Shown: positions 14,001 through 27,065, counted from the first letter of the stretch. The stretch: 64,000 nucleotides of DNA from Eretmocerus hayati (GCA_029851415.1 CM056744.1:12717268-12781267); one strand, 5' to 3'. A program made the numbers and translations. Notes: generated by a model from the sequence alone, not told the origin.

Positions 14001-17000
14001 TATGATTCATTTGAGATATGATGGTTTTCGCTAGCGTAAGCTTACGCTAGCGAACACCATGTACAGGCATAGCTTTGAGGACACTCAGAACTACATGGGA
14101 TTTTATTACTTTTTTATTACTCTCGAAAGGTAAAGTCAAGATAGTCCCGAGACCAAGAGGAAACCGATATTTGGGCCTGAGGCGGACGAGAGCTGGAGCG
14201 GGGCGAGATGAGAAATATATGATAGACTGAACTACCTCTGTACAATAACGTGCGAATGAAAAAAATTCCATCGCATACGGAGACCTGTCTGACGTTTAGC
14301 AGAGTACACATGAGTCTTCTGAGATAATAGGGAATCGATAACGGATCAGCAAACTCGATCATAGGGCCCAAAACAGGGGAGAACCTGCTTAACGTTATTA
14401 TAGTCGCAGTCGAGACGTCACGGGGGGATGCCAGAGAGTCCCAATGGACCCGAAACTCTGAGAAACCTAAGATCAAGTGATCAGGTACCATCGACTGAAA
14501 CCGAAGAATTTATTACTAGCCAGCACCCTCGGCTATGGGGCCTAGAACGGGGCGGACTAGAGCTTTGAGCAGTTATCCGCGCAGTTATGACGCCACTGTG
14601 GGTTGTAAGATGATCCAATGCACCCGAAACTCTACAGAACCTTAGATCAAGTGGTTATGTACCATTGATGATGCCCAGAGAATTTATTACCGGTCAGCAC
14701 CCTCGGCTATGGGGCCCAAAACAGGGGGAAATCGAGCTTTGAGCAATTATTTACCTAGTTATGACGCCACTGTGGGTTGTAGGATGTTCCAATGGACCCG
14801 AAACTTCACAGAACCTCAGATCAAGTGGTGATGTAGCATTCATGATGCCCAAAGAATTTATTACCGGTCAGCACCCTCGGCTATGGGGCCCAAAAGAGGG
14901 CAGAATCGAGCTTTGAGCAATTATTTGCCCAGTTATGACGCCACTGTGGGATGTAGGATGTTCCAATGGACCCGAAACTCTACAGAACCTTAGATCAAGT
15001 GGTTATGTAGCATTGATGATGCCCAGAGGATTTATTACCTGTCAGCACCCTCGGCTATGGGGCCCAAAACGGGGCGAAATCGAGCTTTGAGCGGTTATTT
15101 GCCCAGTTATGACGCCACTGTGGGTTGTAGGATGTTCCAACGGACCCGAAACTCTACAAAACCTCAGAACAAGTAGTTATGTACCATTAATGATGCCCAG
15201 AGAATTTATTACCAGTCAGCACCCTCGGCTATGGGGCCCAAAAGAGGGCAAAATCGAGCTTTGGGCAGTTATCCGCGCAGTTATGACGCCACTGTGGGCT
15301 GTAGGATGTTCCAATGGACCCGAAACTCCACAGAACCTCAGATCGAGTGGTTATGTACCATTCATGATGCCCAGAGAATTCATTACCGGTCAGCACCCTC
15401 GGCTATGGGGCCCAAAAGAGGGCAAGATCGAGCTTTGAGCAATTATCTGCCCAGTTATGACGCCACTGTGGGTTGTAGGATGTTCCAATGGACCCGAAAC
15501 TCTACAGATCCTTAGATCAAGTAGTTATGTAGCATTGATGATGCCCAGAGAATTTATTACCGGTCAGCTTCCTCGGCTATGGGGCCCAAAAGAGGGCAAA
15601 ATCGAGCTTTGAGCAATTATCTGCCCAGTTATGACGCCACTGTGGGTTGTAGGATGTTCCAATGGACCCGAAACTCTACAGAACCTCAGATCAAGTGGTG
15701 ATATACCATTAATGATGCCCAGAGAATTTATTACCGGTCAGCACCCTCGGCTATGGGGCCCAAAAGAGGGCGAAACTCTAATCAATCCCAATCAAAATTC
15801 TAATCAATCACTTTCCAAAGGAATTCAGGAGAAGAATCTTGGCACAGCATGGCTCGAATCAGTCGGATCATGTTGTTACGTGGAGAGATCATCAGGATCT
15901 TGGGAGTGATAGCGATTGGAGGGAATACCAAGAATGAGTTCCTGGAAGAGCGACTGAACGAGGGAGCGGGTAATGGAAGTGTACCACCACCGTAGCGCTC
16001 GTTACGGATTCTCTGCTCAACTAGAATCATGCCCAATGCATAAGTGTACCCTTATCGATGTTCACGATATAGCTACTAGGCATGATTTTAGTTCACGCGT
16101 TGACCGCCTCATGAAATCCTATACGGAGAAATTGGCGCTCGAGTCGTGGGGCATATCGAATTCCTCCCTCTACTGGCATGATAGTTTCTATGCTCCCTGA
16201 AAGATTACAAGTTGCTGATGATTTGCAACTAGTACCGCTTACATCATTCCCGAACTAGAATGTTCAAAGGTCAGTGATAGACGATATCTACGGATGTGAT
16301 CATCTAACGGGTCAGGAGGTAATGATGGGCTTTGAACTGCGGGGTCTATGATTGAATGGCGGGACACCCTTGTTCTTGGGCTCCAGTGTTGACCGGGAAT
16401 TGATTCTGGGGGATCTGTAATGGTGGATGGGTATCTCGATTATCTGTTATGGAGAGTTGTTCACAAGTATGCGTATAGCTATAGGGCGCCATGTATGTAG
16501 ATGAGCGTATGGACTGGTGGCGCCATCGGAAGGACGAGGGCACGAGGGAGCTTCGAGAGAAGTTGGCGGGGCGCGATCACCCAGAGCACGGACGACGGGA
16601 GACAGCCGTGTCCTCGTGGACGTGTATCAAGAGCTCCTAGAGTCAGATTGTTTGGCAAGGCCCTTTTGTGTGATGAGTTTGGTGGCGAATGTGCGTAATA
16701 GTATTTAGTGGCAACGTACCGTTACCAAATTCATTGTATCCGGTCAAATGGCAGTGGTACCGGTAACAGGTGAACGATAATGTAACTAATTGCATCAATA
16801 CGTTAATTTGAGGGAATCTCCTGTGATTATCTTAGAGACAAAAATGTCTCTAACATATCTTCCAATGGAATTATGAGCCTGTCCAGAGAACCTCCAGGCC
16901 GAATTAGGGCGTGAACAACGCGGATAACGAGTTTGAACACCATTTGTTAATTATTCTGGTGTTCTGTCGAAATCTACAATTTATTGCAACATCAGCCAGC

Positions 17001-20000
17001 CCGATGGGACTAAGTAGGATTTTCCCATGTTTTGGGCCCAAGGCCGAGGGTCAGACAGGTGAAAGGATCTTGGGAAACTCTAAGAGGTAACTCCTCAAAA
17101 GGTCCAGAGTTTTGTGAAATTGTGGATCCATTGGAATTTTCTACAACCTCCTTTCAAGTCATAACTGTGCGGAAAGCTGGATCCCGCCCTTTTTCGGGCC
17201 CCGTAGCCGAGGGTGGTGACTGGTAATAAATTCTTTGGGCTCCGGAAATGGTACGTGACTACTTGATATATGGTTCTGTGGAGTTTCGGGTCCATTAGAA
17301 CTACTTGAACCCACAGTGGCGTCATAACTGCGCAGATAACTGCTCAAAGCTCGATTTCGCCCTGTTTTGGGCCCCGTAGCCGAGGGTGCTGACCGGTAAT
17401 GAATTCTCTGGGCATCATCAATGCTACGTAACCAATTGATATGAGGTTCTGTAGAGTTTCGGGTCCATTGGAACATCCTACAACCCACAGTGGCGTCATG
17501 ACTGGGCAGATAATTGATCAAAGCTCGATTTTGCCCTCTTTTGGGCCCCATAGCCGAGGGTGCTGACCGGTAATAAATTCTCTGGGCATCATCAATGCTA
17601 CGTAACCACTTGATATAAGGTTCTGTAGAGTTTCGGGTCCATTGGAACATCCTACAATCCACAGTGGCGTCGTAACTGGGCGAATAATTGCTCAAAGCTC
17701 GATTTCGCCCTGTTTTGGGCCCCATAGCCGAGGGTGCTGACCGGTAATAAATTCTCTGGGCATTAGTAATGCTACATAACCACTCGATCTGAGGTTCTGT
17801 AGAATTTCGGGTCCATTGGAACATCCTACAACCCACAGTGCCGTCATAACTGCGCGGATAACTGCCCAAAGCTCGGTTTCACCCTCTTTTGGGCCCCATA
17901 GCCGAGGGTGCTGACCGGTAATAAATTCTCTGGGCATCATCAATGCTACGCAACCACTTGATATAAGGTTCTGTATAGTTTCGGGTCCATTGGAACATCC
18001 TACAACCCACAGTGGCGTCATAACTGGGCAGATAATTGCTCCAAGCTCGATTTCGCCCTGTTTTGGGCCCCGTAGCCGAGGGTGGTGACTGGTAATAAAT
18101 TCTTTGGGCTCCGGAGATGGTACGTGACTACTTGATATATGGTTCTGTGCAGTTTCGGGTCCATTAGAACTACTTGCAACCCACAGTGGCGTCATAACTG
18201 CGCAGATAATTGCTCCAAGCTCGATTTCGCCCTGTTTTGGGCCCCATAGCCGAGGGTGCTGACCGGTAATAAATTCTCTGGGCATTAGTAATGCTACATT
18301 ACCACTTGATCTAAGGTTCTGTAGAGTTTCGGGTCCATTGGAACATCCTACAACCCACAGTGCCGTCATAACTACGCGGATAACTGCCCAAAGCTCGGTT
18401 TCGCCCTCTTTTGGGCCCCATAGCCGAGGGTGCTGACCGGTAATAAATTCTCTGGGCATCAGTAATGCTACATCACCACTTGATCTAAGGTTCTGTAGAG
18501 TTTCGGGTCCATTGGAACATCCTACAACCCACAGTGCCGTCATAACTACGCGGATAACTGCCCAAAGCTCGGTTTCGCCCTCTTTTGGGCCCCATAGCCG
18601 AGGGTACTGACCGGTAATAAATTCTCTGGGCATCATCAATGCTACGTTACCACTTGATATAAGGTTCTGTAGAGTTTCGGGTCCATTGGAACATCCTACA
18701 ATCCACAGTGGCGTCATAACTGGGCGAATAATTGCTCAAAGCTCGATTTCGCCCTGTTTTGGGCCCCATAGCCGAGGGTGCTGACCGGTAATAAATTCTC
18801 TGGGCATCAGTAATGCTACATAACCACTCGATCTGAGGTTCTGTAGAGTTTCGGGTCCATTGGAACATCCTACAACCCACAGTGCCGTCATAACTGCGCG
18901 GATAACTGCCCAAAGCTCGGTTTCGCCCTCTTTTGGGCCCCATAGCCGAGGGTGCTGACCGGTAATGAATTCTCTGGGCATCATCAATGCTACGCAACCA
19001 CTTGATATAAGGTTCTGTAGAGTTTCGGGTCCATTGGAACATCCTACAACCCACAGTGGCGTCATAACTGGGCAGATAATTGCTCCAAGCTCGATTTCGC
19101 CCTGTTTTGGGCCCCGTAGCCGAGGGTGGTGACTGGTAATAAATTCTTTGGGCTCCGGAGATGGTTTGCGACTACTTGATATATGGTTCTGTGGAGTTTC
19201 GGGTCCATTAGGACTACTTGCAACCCACAGTGGCGTCATAACTGCGCAGATAATTGCTCCAAGCTCGATTTCGCCCTGTTTTGGGCCCCATAGCCGAGGG
19301 TGCTGACCGGTAATAAATTCTCTGGGCATTAGTAATGCTACATCACCACTTAATCTAAGGTTCTGTAGAGTTTCGGGTCCATTGGAACATCCTACAACCC
19401 ACAGTGCCGTCATAACTGCGCGGATAACTGCCCAAAGCTCGGTTTCGCCCTCTTTTGGGCCCCATAGCCGAGGGTACTGACCGGTAATTTATTCTCTGGG
19501 CATCATCAATGCTACGTTACCACTTGATATGAGGTTCTGTAGAGTTTCGGGTCCATTGGAACATCCTACAACCCACAGTGCCGTCATAACTGCGCGGATA
19601 ACTGCCCAAAGCTCGGTTTCGCCCCGTTCTGGGCCCCATAGCCGAGGGTGCTGGCTGGTAATAAATTCTTCGGTCTCAGTCGATGGTACCTGATCACTTG
19701 ATCTGAGGTTCCCCAGAGTTTCGGGTCCATTGGGACTCTCTGGCATCCCCCCGTGATGTCTCGACTGCGACTATAATAACGTTAAGCAGGTTCTCCCCTG
19801 TTTTGGGCCCTATGATCGAGTTTGCTGATTCGTTATCGATTCCCTATTATCTCAGAAGACTCATGTGTACCTGCTCAATGTCAGACAGGTTTCCGTATGC
19901 GATGGAATTTTTTCATTCGCACGTTATTGTACAGACGTAGCTCAGTCTATCATATATTTCTCATCTCGCCCCGCTCCAGCTCTCGTCCGCCTCAGGCCCA

Positions 20001-23000
20001 AATATCGGTTTCCTCTTGGTCTCGGGACTATCTCGACTTTACCTTTCGAGAGTAATAAAAAAGTGATAAAATCCCATGTAGTTCTGAGTGTCCTCAAAGC
20101 TATGCCTGTACATGGTGTTCGCTAGCGTAAGCTTACGCTAGCGAAAACCATCATATCTCAGCTGAATCATATCACACGTTCATTTTGAGGACATATTCTG
20201 AGAGTAATAAAAAAGTAATAAAAAATGAGCTATTGCACATTCCCGTACGATCTTTCCCCGGCCACGTGTTCGCTAGCGTCAGCTTCCGCCAGCGAAAACT
20301 CTCGTATTTCGGGCCCATGACCGGTAATAAATTCTCTTCTTTGGTAACAAGTTAGTAATAAAATAGTAATAAAAAGTGAAATTGGTTTGGGCCCGATTCG
20401 TGAGTTAGTGTTCGCTAGCTTCAGGTACCCATAAAATTGGTTCTTAGTGAATAATCCTCAGGAATGTGGATTTCGGTCGCTGCCTCTCTGATAAGTACTT
20501 GTATCAACGGAAAGAAGGCGCCAAGGTGAGTCAAAATGAGTTAAATTTCGACCAAGATATGATTTAGAACATTCTAGGGCCCACAAGGGTAGTGGAAAAG
20601 ACCTGAAAAAATGCCTGTCTCGCTTCGATATAGCATAGTACCAACAAAAAAATTGTTCTGGATCTTCTTTCACGTGATATTATTGTCAAGTTTCTTCCAG
20701 AATCACTCATATGATAATTCATCAAATGGATTCAATCGTTTTTTTGCTTACAAGGAATCGCGCACTTTTTCATTGGCATTGATGATCATCTGGCCCAACC
20801 AATTCATGGTCATCAAAAAACCGTATATCCCTATCACTATGCATAACATGATGAGTTTCCTCACGAAATGCACATTCCCGCGAAGAATCTGAAACATGCA
20901 TCTCATACTGTCATTCTAGACCGTAATTCAGTCATTCATTCCAATAATCATCATACTCACATAGAAATATAATAAAGATAGTATGATGACGGCAGCTGTT
21001 TCAGTTGCTAAGCACAAGGTGTGAAATGTTTTTTCCAGTAAGTCACATAATCTAGAGAGAAAACAATCTCACTCGCATAATTTTATTCCGGGACCAATAT
21101 CAGTGTAATGATTATTACTGGAATATCATACTTGATAACTTGATTATGAAACGTAACAGCTCTTTTTAAAGCATGTCGATTGATATGGCCCACAGTAAAA
21201 TGTTGGTTCCCTTCAGATTTTCTTGTACATCTTATTATATTCTTGAACCTACGACTGTATCGTTACAGGAATCAAATCATATCCCACATCGACAAGAATC
21301 TCTGTTACTAAATATTCCGAATCGATCAAGACTTGGTTCCAATGCTGATATTCAGTGGAAGAGGAAAATTTCAACACCGTCGTATGTCATATTTCATCTG
21401 GATGAACTATCATGATCTCAGTGGTGGAAAATACAAATTTTGAGTCTAATTCTGACACATAGTCGAAGATGATTGACACATCGATTGATCGATGCCATAA
21501 ATCTTATCTGAATAAGTTATGATGATCACACGAGTGAAGAATATCGTGGCAGAATTTTTGCAATATCCTGTGGAAACAAGCACGGGTCGATTTGGAATGA
21601 TCCTTTCCTACGTTCGTTCCCAGAATCCGCTAAATCACTTGGATATCCCTGGATTATCACATATATTCGAGAATATTTCCAAGAATGAGGTGTGACCAGC
21701 ATCTGATGCGTGGACGTGTAACAACCCGTTGTCGAAGCTCAAAGCAAGACATCAATCACGAATATGAGTGTCTTGTCAGGATTGGCTTGGATGAAATAAT
21801 GAGTAGCTTTTACTGTGAATTAAGTCGCTCACTCGGAAACAAGTGAAGTGAAGCATCACTATTTGATCGCCAGATTGTGCAGATAAGACAAACGATTCTT
21901 GATCGGACTTTTTCATTTTATTGCTACTCCATTTGGATGAGAATGAATGTTTGCTTTCAGTGTCTATGATATCGACTATTCTCTTGATCAAATCCAAAAA
22001 TTGGTGATGTAATTTCTTTTGCGATCACTGTTGATGAGGTTTCAATGAAATTACCTTGTTACGTCAAAGAATCCGCAAGTCTGCTCCATATTGATACAAA
22101 ATAACCCAGAGGCTCCAAGTAAAATGATGGCTAACACGTATGATACAGTAGCTAAGTGAAACGCAGAGATGAAATAATGGTCTTCTTGCTCAAAAAGCAC
22201 GTAATTGATATGTATGATGATTAAACGTGGCCTCGTTCCATTTTCCAACGGAAAAACGATATCTGGGATGAGGGATAATATTGGCATCGAGCATGCAAAA
22301 ACGGCAAGACTTGAACAATACACTGTAACAGAATTCATAGAATGGTAAATCTTTAGTATGTGGAGTATCGGAGGTCATCCTCAAACTATGTCGAGATATT
22401 TTGGCCGTTTTTGATCCTCACTCTTCTCTCAGTAGTTCTGCGTGAATGAACATATTGACCCCCTGTTCCTCAAACAATTACGTGAGTTCTTGAATTATGA
22501 CGAAAATTCTCATGACAAAAGGTGCTGAACTCTGTATCTGTCATTGGTGTTCATATTTTGTTGTGGTAAAATCATAATTTGTGAATTACCTGATTCAAGA
22601 AGCTCTGTATCATGTGTAGAGACATATCGATCGCTCAGAGTGGGAAGGAACTGTCTGAGAACAGAGGAGTTAGAGGAAACTATTCAAAAAATTTTGTTTG
22701 GAAAGAACTATCTAAAAATTCCTGTACTGTCCAAAAAATTTTCGTACGAAAGGACTATCCTACAACAAACGTCGTAAATAATTTGTGGGGAAAACTTCAA
22801 TCAATTGGTTGAAGTTTTCCCCTTAACCGATGACTGACACCGATAATCAATCAGTCGGTTGATTTTTGGTGGCAACCACTGGTTGATGACTAAATTCAAC
22901 CACTGGTTACGGGAAAGACAACTTTTGCGCACTAGCCATTATCAATTCCCAAAATAGTCATTTTTTGGCTCATCCGATTGGATGGTTCCTTCCAACTTAT

Positions 23001-23940
23001 ACGTTTCCAGATAGTTCCTTCTTACTCAGAGCCTTCGATATTTTATGCTTTGTTGGTGAATTGACGGATGAATCTTCACACATTTCATGAGCTAAACCTG
23101 ATTTCTACGCAGTAAAACTTGTACTTCACGTCTTCACACCGATCACATGGTAGCATTAGTAGAGAAACTTCTAGATTTACTGTGCGTACGAGTGTACTTC
23201 CCGAACAGATTATCGACTTTTACCAGCTGCTTATCAATAAATCAATGTGTGTAAACCCTATGTTTTGCATTCTCGTGATGATTTCAACCCCCACATGTGG
23301 CTCAGACCGGAAATAATCACCTGTGAATCCAAAACCAATGAAGTACCCCATTTTTGAGAACCGCTCCAAATGTCTTTCTTCGGCATCCGTAACTAATGCT
23401 TGCTGAGCTCGTGATGCTTCAAAGCGTAGCCGTTCGAACTATTGGCAAATAATAATCATTCATTCGGTTGATTTCTTCAGACCAATTCCTTGTATGACTA
23501 TAGTTGAATGAAATTTATAGAAATTATATCATAGAAGTTGACGAACTTACATTTGGAATTTCGAAAATCAGTATCCAATAACAAATGAGAAATATGGAAA
23601 CAAAAATTGACGCCAACGAGTTTTCAATCATCACGTCGAGATCGCTACCCCAATTTTGAACCAGAAAAATTATCTGTAATCAAGTGAATCGATGCTCATT
23701 TGGTGAATAAATCAAGGTATGTTACGGGAACAGCATGACAAGACTCTCAAAACTCACTATTGCAACGATGGATATTAATAGGATCGTTTGATTTATGGTG
23801 AATAATAATATCCTTGTAAGCGAAGATTGGTATGGCCATAGTCCCGCTAGTTTCAAGGGAATTTTGATGTGGTTAAAATGCAGATTTCGATTGAAATCTA
23901 CGTCAAACCTTTGAATGAATTTAGCTATCAGACGATCCAT
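11082..23940 (-). CDS. Odorant receptor A (7tm_6), nine exons, intact, 409 aa
   Basis: Seven-transmembrane insect odorant receptor, expected to be the ligand-binding subunit of a cation channel with Orco in antennal neuron dendrites (family knowledge). Exons in coding order: 23940-23758, 23673-23551, 23438-23321, 22322-22055, 21248-21132, 21051-20961, 20888-20752, 11351-11219, 11141-11082. All introns are GT-AG, and the 1230 nt join in one frame to a TGA stop. Seen features: start MDRLIAKFIQRF, LAGLW near residue 31, VQNWGSD opening exon 2, QTCGFF at the end of exon 4, NWLGQ in exon 7, YLADWY and LTAGK in exon 8, and the C-terminal SSYFTALVSME motif. Intron 7 is 9.4 kb because the foldback element lies in it. 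The assignment of exons 8-9 at 11 kb rests on the split Leu codon (TT plus A) and exact lengths matching genes B and C; no other terminal exons occur between 20430 and 20752. The ligand is unknown. Confidence 0.9.
11352..13732. other. Left part of receptor A intron 7; no gene
   Basis: Noncoding. A GC-richer block at about 12875-13270 differs in composition from the surroundings and may be a retroelement remnant, but no reverse transcriptase motif or poly(A) tail was found. Homopolymer C and G runs at 11878 and 13128 could be assembly-sensitive. Confidence 0.4.
14413..15779 (+). repeat. Left-arm array of the foldback: about 8 units of 174 bp
   Basis: The landmark ATGACGCCACTGTGGG recurs at 14587, 14761, 14935, 15109, 15283, 15457 and 15631, exactly 174 bp apart; an outermost degenerate unit begins near 14413. 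As 174 is 58 codons and stops are rare in two frames, overlapping periodic open frames arise (peptide words CSNGPET and QHPRLWGP). There is no evidence that they are translated. Confidence 0.95.
15780..17030. other. Unique core of the giant foldback
   Basis: This is the loop between the two opposed arrays. It has only short open frames (for example 15973-16200 plus, 15800-16036 minus, 16501-16698 plus), none recognisable as a transposase or host protein. A GC-rich patch at about 16500-16680 contrasts with the AT-rich remainder and could be captured sequence (inference). Confidence 0.6.
17031..19757 (-). repeat. Right-arm array: about 15-16 units of 174 bp with higher-order pattern
   Basis: GGGCCCC recurs at 17543, 17717, 17891, 18065, 18239 and 18413, each 174 bp apart, in the opposite orientation to the left array. 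A variant unit (TCCGG word with a distinct following stretch) occurs at 17241, 18110 and 19154, spaced about 5 and exactly 6 units, so the array has higher-order repeats. Long periodic open frames, up to 341 codons on the minus strand (17692-18717), follow from the multiple-of-three period and are not taken as genes. Confidence 0.95.
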
Positions 23941-26155
23941 ATTTCACCGCTGGATAAGAGGAATCTCTTGAATCCTGTCGTTAAGTTCTTGAGGAGGTGC
24001 AATGGTTTTGCATTCTTTCATCCACAAAACCGATTTCGAAGAAAATTTCTTGTAATGTTCCTGAAACTAATCATCAAGAATACTGCAAAACAAGTTATCT
24101 TTATAACTGAGGAACATTTGTGACTAAGAGTTCACTGTCACAAATATTTGGTAGATAACAAATGAATCATGAACTATTGGATCTGTTCATCACTTTTCCA
24201 TGGACTGTGCCATCACAGAATGGACTGAATGTAATGTCAGATTCATGATTTGCTATGACCAGCAACTGACGGAGCTTCCTGGGCTTACAGAACAAAAGAA
24301 TTTCTAATGCTACATTTCAAGTATTCTCTCAGTGATTAAAGATTCTCTTTTGAATTGAGGTATTTTTTGCCTAATCAATTCTCCCGTCCAGCTGAAATCC
24401 AATTCCCTCATTCTTCTGCATCGACCTAATATTTTCATATTTTAATATTTACTGGATTCAGTGAACACTCGAGGTTTGGTGATTCATAGATGCAGTGCTT
24501 CAAACACGAGCCAGGCAATTCCTGTGGTGGTGGAGTGAATCAATCAAATATTCGTTTATACCTGGATTCGACTATCATTTTCCGAATCAAAACCAAATGG
24601 ATAATAGTTTAATTCTGTTTGATCATAAAAATACGTAAGATCGAGATGAATGACAAAATTTGACCCCTATTCAACGAAATTCATGTCATGCAATATTGAT
24701 GTCGATATCAAATAGATGTTAATGCCCGGTCAATGTTTATGTTCCGATTCGTGTATAGGCAACCGATCAGATCAATTAAACCGCAATATGATTGAAACAT
24801 AAGAGTTGGGAGATCAGTTTCAATGTTCATCTTGTTATTGTACAGACACGAGTCAACACTTTGACTGCCTCCTTCCTTGCATGATTAAGATGGATCGAAT
24901 TTGTCAGTTAGGGAGATATGCAAGTTGAAACACCAAGAAAATAATCATTTCAGTGAGAAGAACGCAGGGAATGTAGTCCCCATCGTTGTTCATTTGGTGG
25001 GAGAGTGGAATCGTGAACTAGGAAAGCGTGACATATTGTTATCGCAGTATAGTTCATTTGTGTTTGGGCTCTTGTTCGACTTGGCACAGTCTCGCGAGGG
25101 TTGAGAATGGAAAAGGAAGATTAATTCTTCTAACTTGATTATGGTAGTTATTTATTGAAGCCTCAAAACACAATAATACAGAACAGGATGGATGAAAATG
25201 GGAAACAGAAGGGTTAATTCTTCTAATTTGATTGTGGTACTTATTTATTGAAACCTCAAAACACAATAATACAGAACAGAATGAATGAATCAGTGCGTAG
25301 TTTGGATGCTTGAAATACATGGACAATAATTGCTGAACATGTACGTTGACAATAAAGTTATAAAACTCAATGCTCCTGGATGAATATTTCTTTCAAAAAA
25401 TTTCAATTCAAGCAGGAATCCATACCGAAAATCATTGAGAATTTCTCCCTCCACTGTAAAGTGAATGAATGTGAGGAGATGACAATATCGTACGATAAGA
25501 CTTAGACCCTTCGAAAAATTTTGACAAACCAGGCGTTGTTGATGGATTCCCGAGTAAATTCCATTGGGAGAAACGTCTGACTAGTTACGTGGTTGAAACA
25601 AAAAGAGCCCTAAGAGTCGAGATCGGTAAACTTATGAAATGGAACAATCCGAACTCTGTAGTTCCTCATGCCCAAAAATCTAGGTTATGAAGTTGATTTG
25701 GTAGATGGACTCATCCTCTACAAAGTACAAGACTTCCACAAAAGTATACCCTCTAAAATGATCCTCATCAGCTCTGATGATGATAAAGTTAATCTCAAGA
25801 TGACGTATATTCGAATCATGAATATAGAAAATTGTTGAGATAGTGTCTTATACTGTGTTCATGATTAGTTAATGTCATTGCCTCTATAATCATCTGCCCC
25901 TCTTCCTTGTTACTTTTTCCTTCCTTACAAATCTCGTAAATCAAGCAGTTACTTGCGTATGTGACGATGAGCGTGAATATGCTCAATTTTAACAGGATAG
26001 GGTATTCCGGCCGAAAAACGTCTGCAAAATTACCTGAAACTCGTTATGGCGATCTCACGCCGTCAAAGTTTACCCAATCCACTTAAAATTCCACACAGAT
26101 GTAGGAAAACCTCGTAGAATGAGTAAAAAGTCAGCGATTTGCTTGGCAAAGATCT
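23941..26155. other. Intergenic DNA upstream of receptor A
   Basis: The promoter of receptor A should lie at the left end, but no diagnostic motif is clear. The only structure seen is a direct duplication of about 93 bp at 25100-25290 (TTAATTCTTCTAA at 25121 and 25214, with CCTCAAAACACAATAATACA shared). No gene recognised. Confidence 0.5.
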
Positions 26156-27065
26156 CTAGCACGTTCGCTGCGACGGTGAAAACCGTCATTCCGTCCCAGA
26201 GTGCGAGAGAGTACAAACGCGTGATTTTGCACCTATAATAGTCAAACCTTTTGATTTGTGATCAGTTTATTATGTATGTACAAGAAATCCAATAGCTGTC
26301 GCGGGTCCCACCGGTGGGACCCGCGAAAATTTCTATCGTGCAATGGGGGGTGAAGTGAATGATTGAACTACCAAAACTAGTGACCCTGAGATGTAATATT
26401 TAGCTTTTCGGGAGCATTCGTTGGTTTCCCGGTGCTATTCGGGTAATTCGCGCGCATGACCTGAATTGGAAGCTTCTGCCTCGTAAGAACCGCGGATTGC
26501 GATTGTGATCCACGCGAGTATGATTTTCTATCCTCGTGAATCCACGAGACACAGCTGCTTGTTCGAGATACTCTTCAACTTCTCTGAATACAAAATGTTC
26601 CTCATACGCGGAGTTATAAAATAGATTGAGAAGAGAGGGCGTGCAATTGCCATGTCAATTATTTGGTCAGTTTGCCTCGCGGTTATTTTGCGTCTAAATT
26701 TCTGATTACTCGGCTCTATCTTGCTCAAATTACGCGTACTTTGGCTCATTTTGTAGCTTTTGGCGTAAGCTTTCGAATAAGCTAAGATACGTTGTGAAAT
26801 ATTCAAACGGACTTGATATATTCACAATTTACTTGCTATTTTTGTGTTATTCATCGCCGTTCCCACGAAAATTCAGTTTTTATGGCGTAGCTCGAACAAA
26901 TCAAGTCCGATCCCTAAACTGGCCTGTACGCATGTTCTTGGCATTATATATAGTGGGTAAAAATCGCTACAGAAGCCATTGGATGTGTCTGCGTTGTTTG
27001 GTGCGCACTAGAGCCCGAACAAAAACGGGTCCCACCCGTGGGACCCGTCGCAGCGAACGTGCTAG
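26156..27065. mobile_element. Short-TIR element, CTAGCACGTTCGCTGCGACG ends
   Basis: The 20-base terminus CTAGCACGTTCGCTGCGACG occurs at the left end and, inverted, at the right end. CTAG itself may be a palindromic 4-bp duplication. GGGTCCCACCGGTGGGACCC hairpins sit near 26305 and just inside the right end. The interior has no recognisable protein. A related end with CACTGCGATGGG plus hairpin occurs at about 57079, next to TTAA. Confidence 0.6.

Larger units (their letters stand above)
13742..20430. mobile_element. Giant Foldback/Mutator-like element with tandem-repeat arms (6689 bp)
   Basis: Both ends read GGGTACCTGAAGCTAGCGAA on opposite strands, flanked by the 9-bp duplication ATAAAATTG (13733-13741 and 20431-20439). 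From the outside in, each arm has an outer inverted repeat of about 670 bp, then an array of 174-bp units in opposite orientation. The centre (about 15780-17030) is unique. The outer repeat contains the perfect palindrome GCTAGCGTAAGCTTACGC plus its mirror, at about 14030 and 20120. A 9-bp duplication with long tandem-repeat arms matches Drosophila FB elements and Mutator-like elements (family knowledge). No transposase is recognisable, so it is probably non-autonomous. It lies in intron 7 of receptor A. Confidence 0.9.

Noticed and set aside
17692..18717. A 341-codon minus-strand open frame with 58-residue repeats
   Set aside because: It lies wholly inside the 174-bp transposon array; length follows from the multiple-of-three period, other frames are also open, and no start context, splice site or known domain supports a gene.
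14413..19757. Possible CRISPR or minisatellite gene cluster
   Set aside because: Units are 174 bp without unique spacers, lie in two opposed arrays within one element, and the genome is eukaryotic.
20440..20751. Alternative terminal exons for receptor A near exon 7
   Set aside because: No sequence resembling the SDWY/LTAGK exon or the YFTAL terminal exon is present on either strand here.
24901..25104. A small upstream gene next to receptor A
   Set aside because: The 67-codon frame has no recognised motif, and the region to its right is a simple 93-bp duplication.
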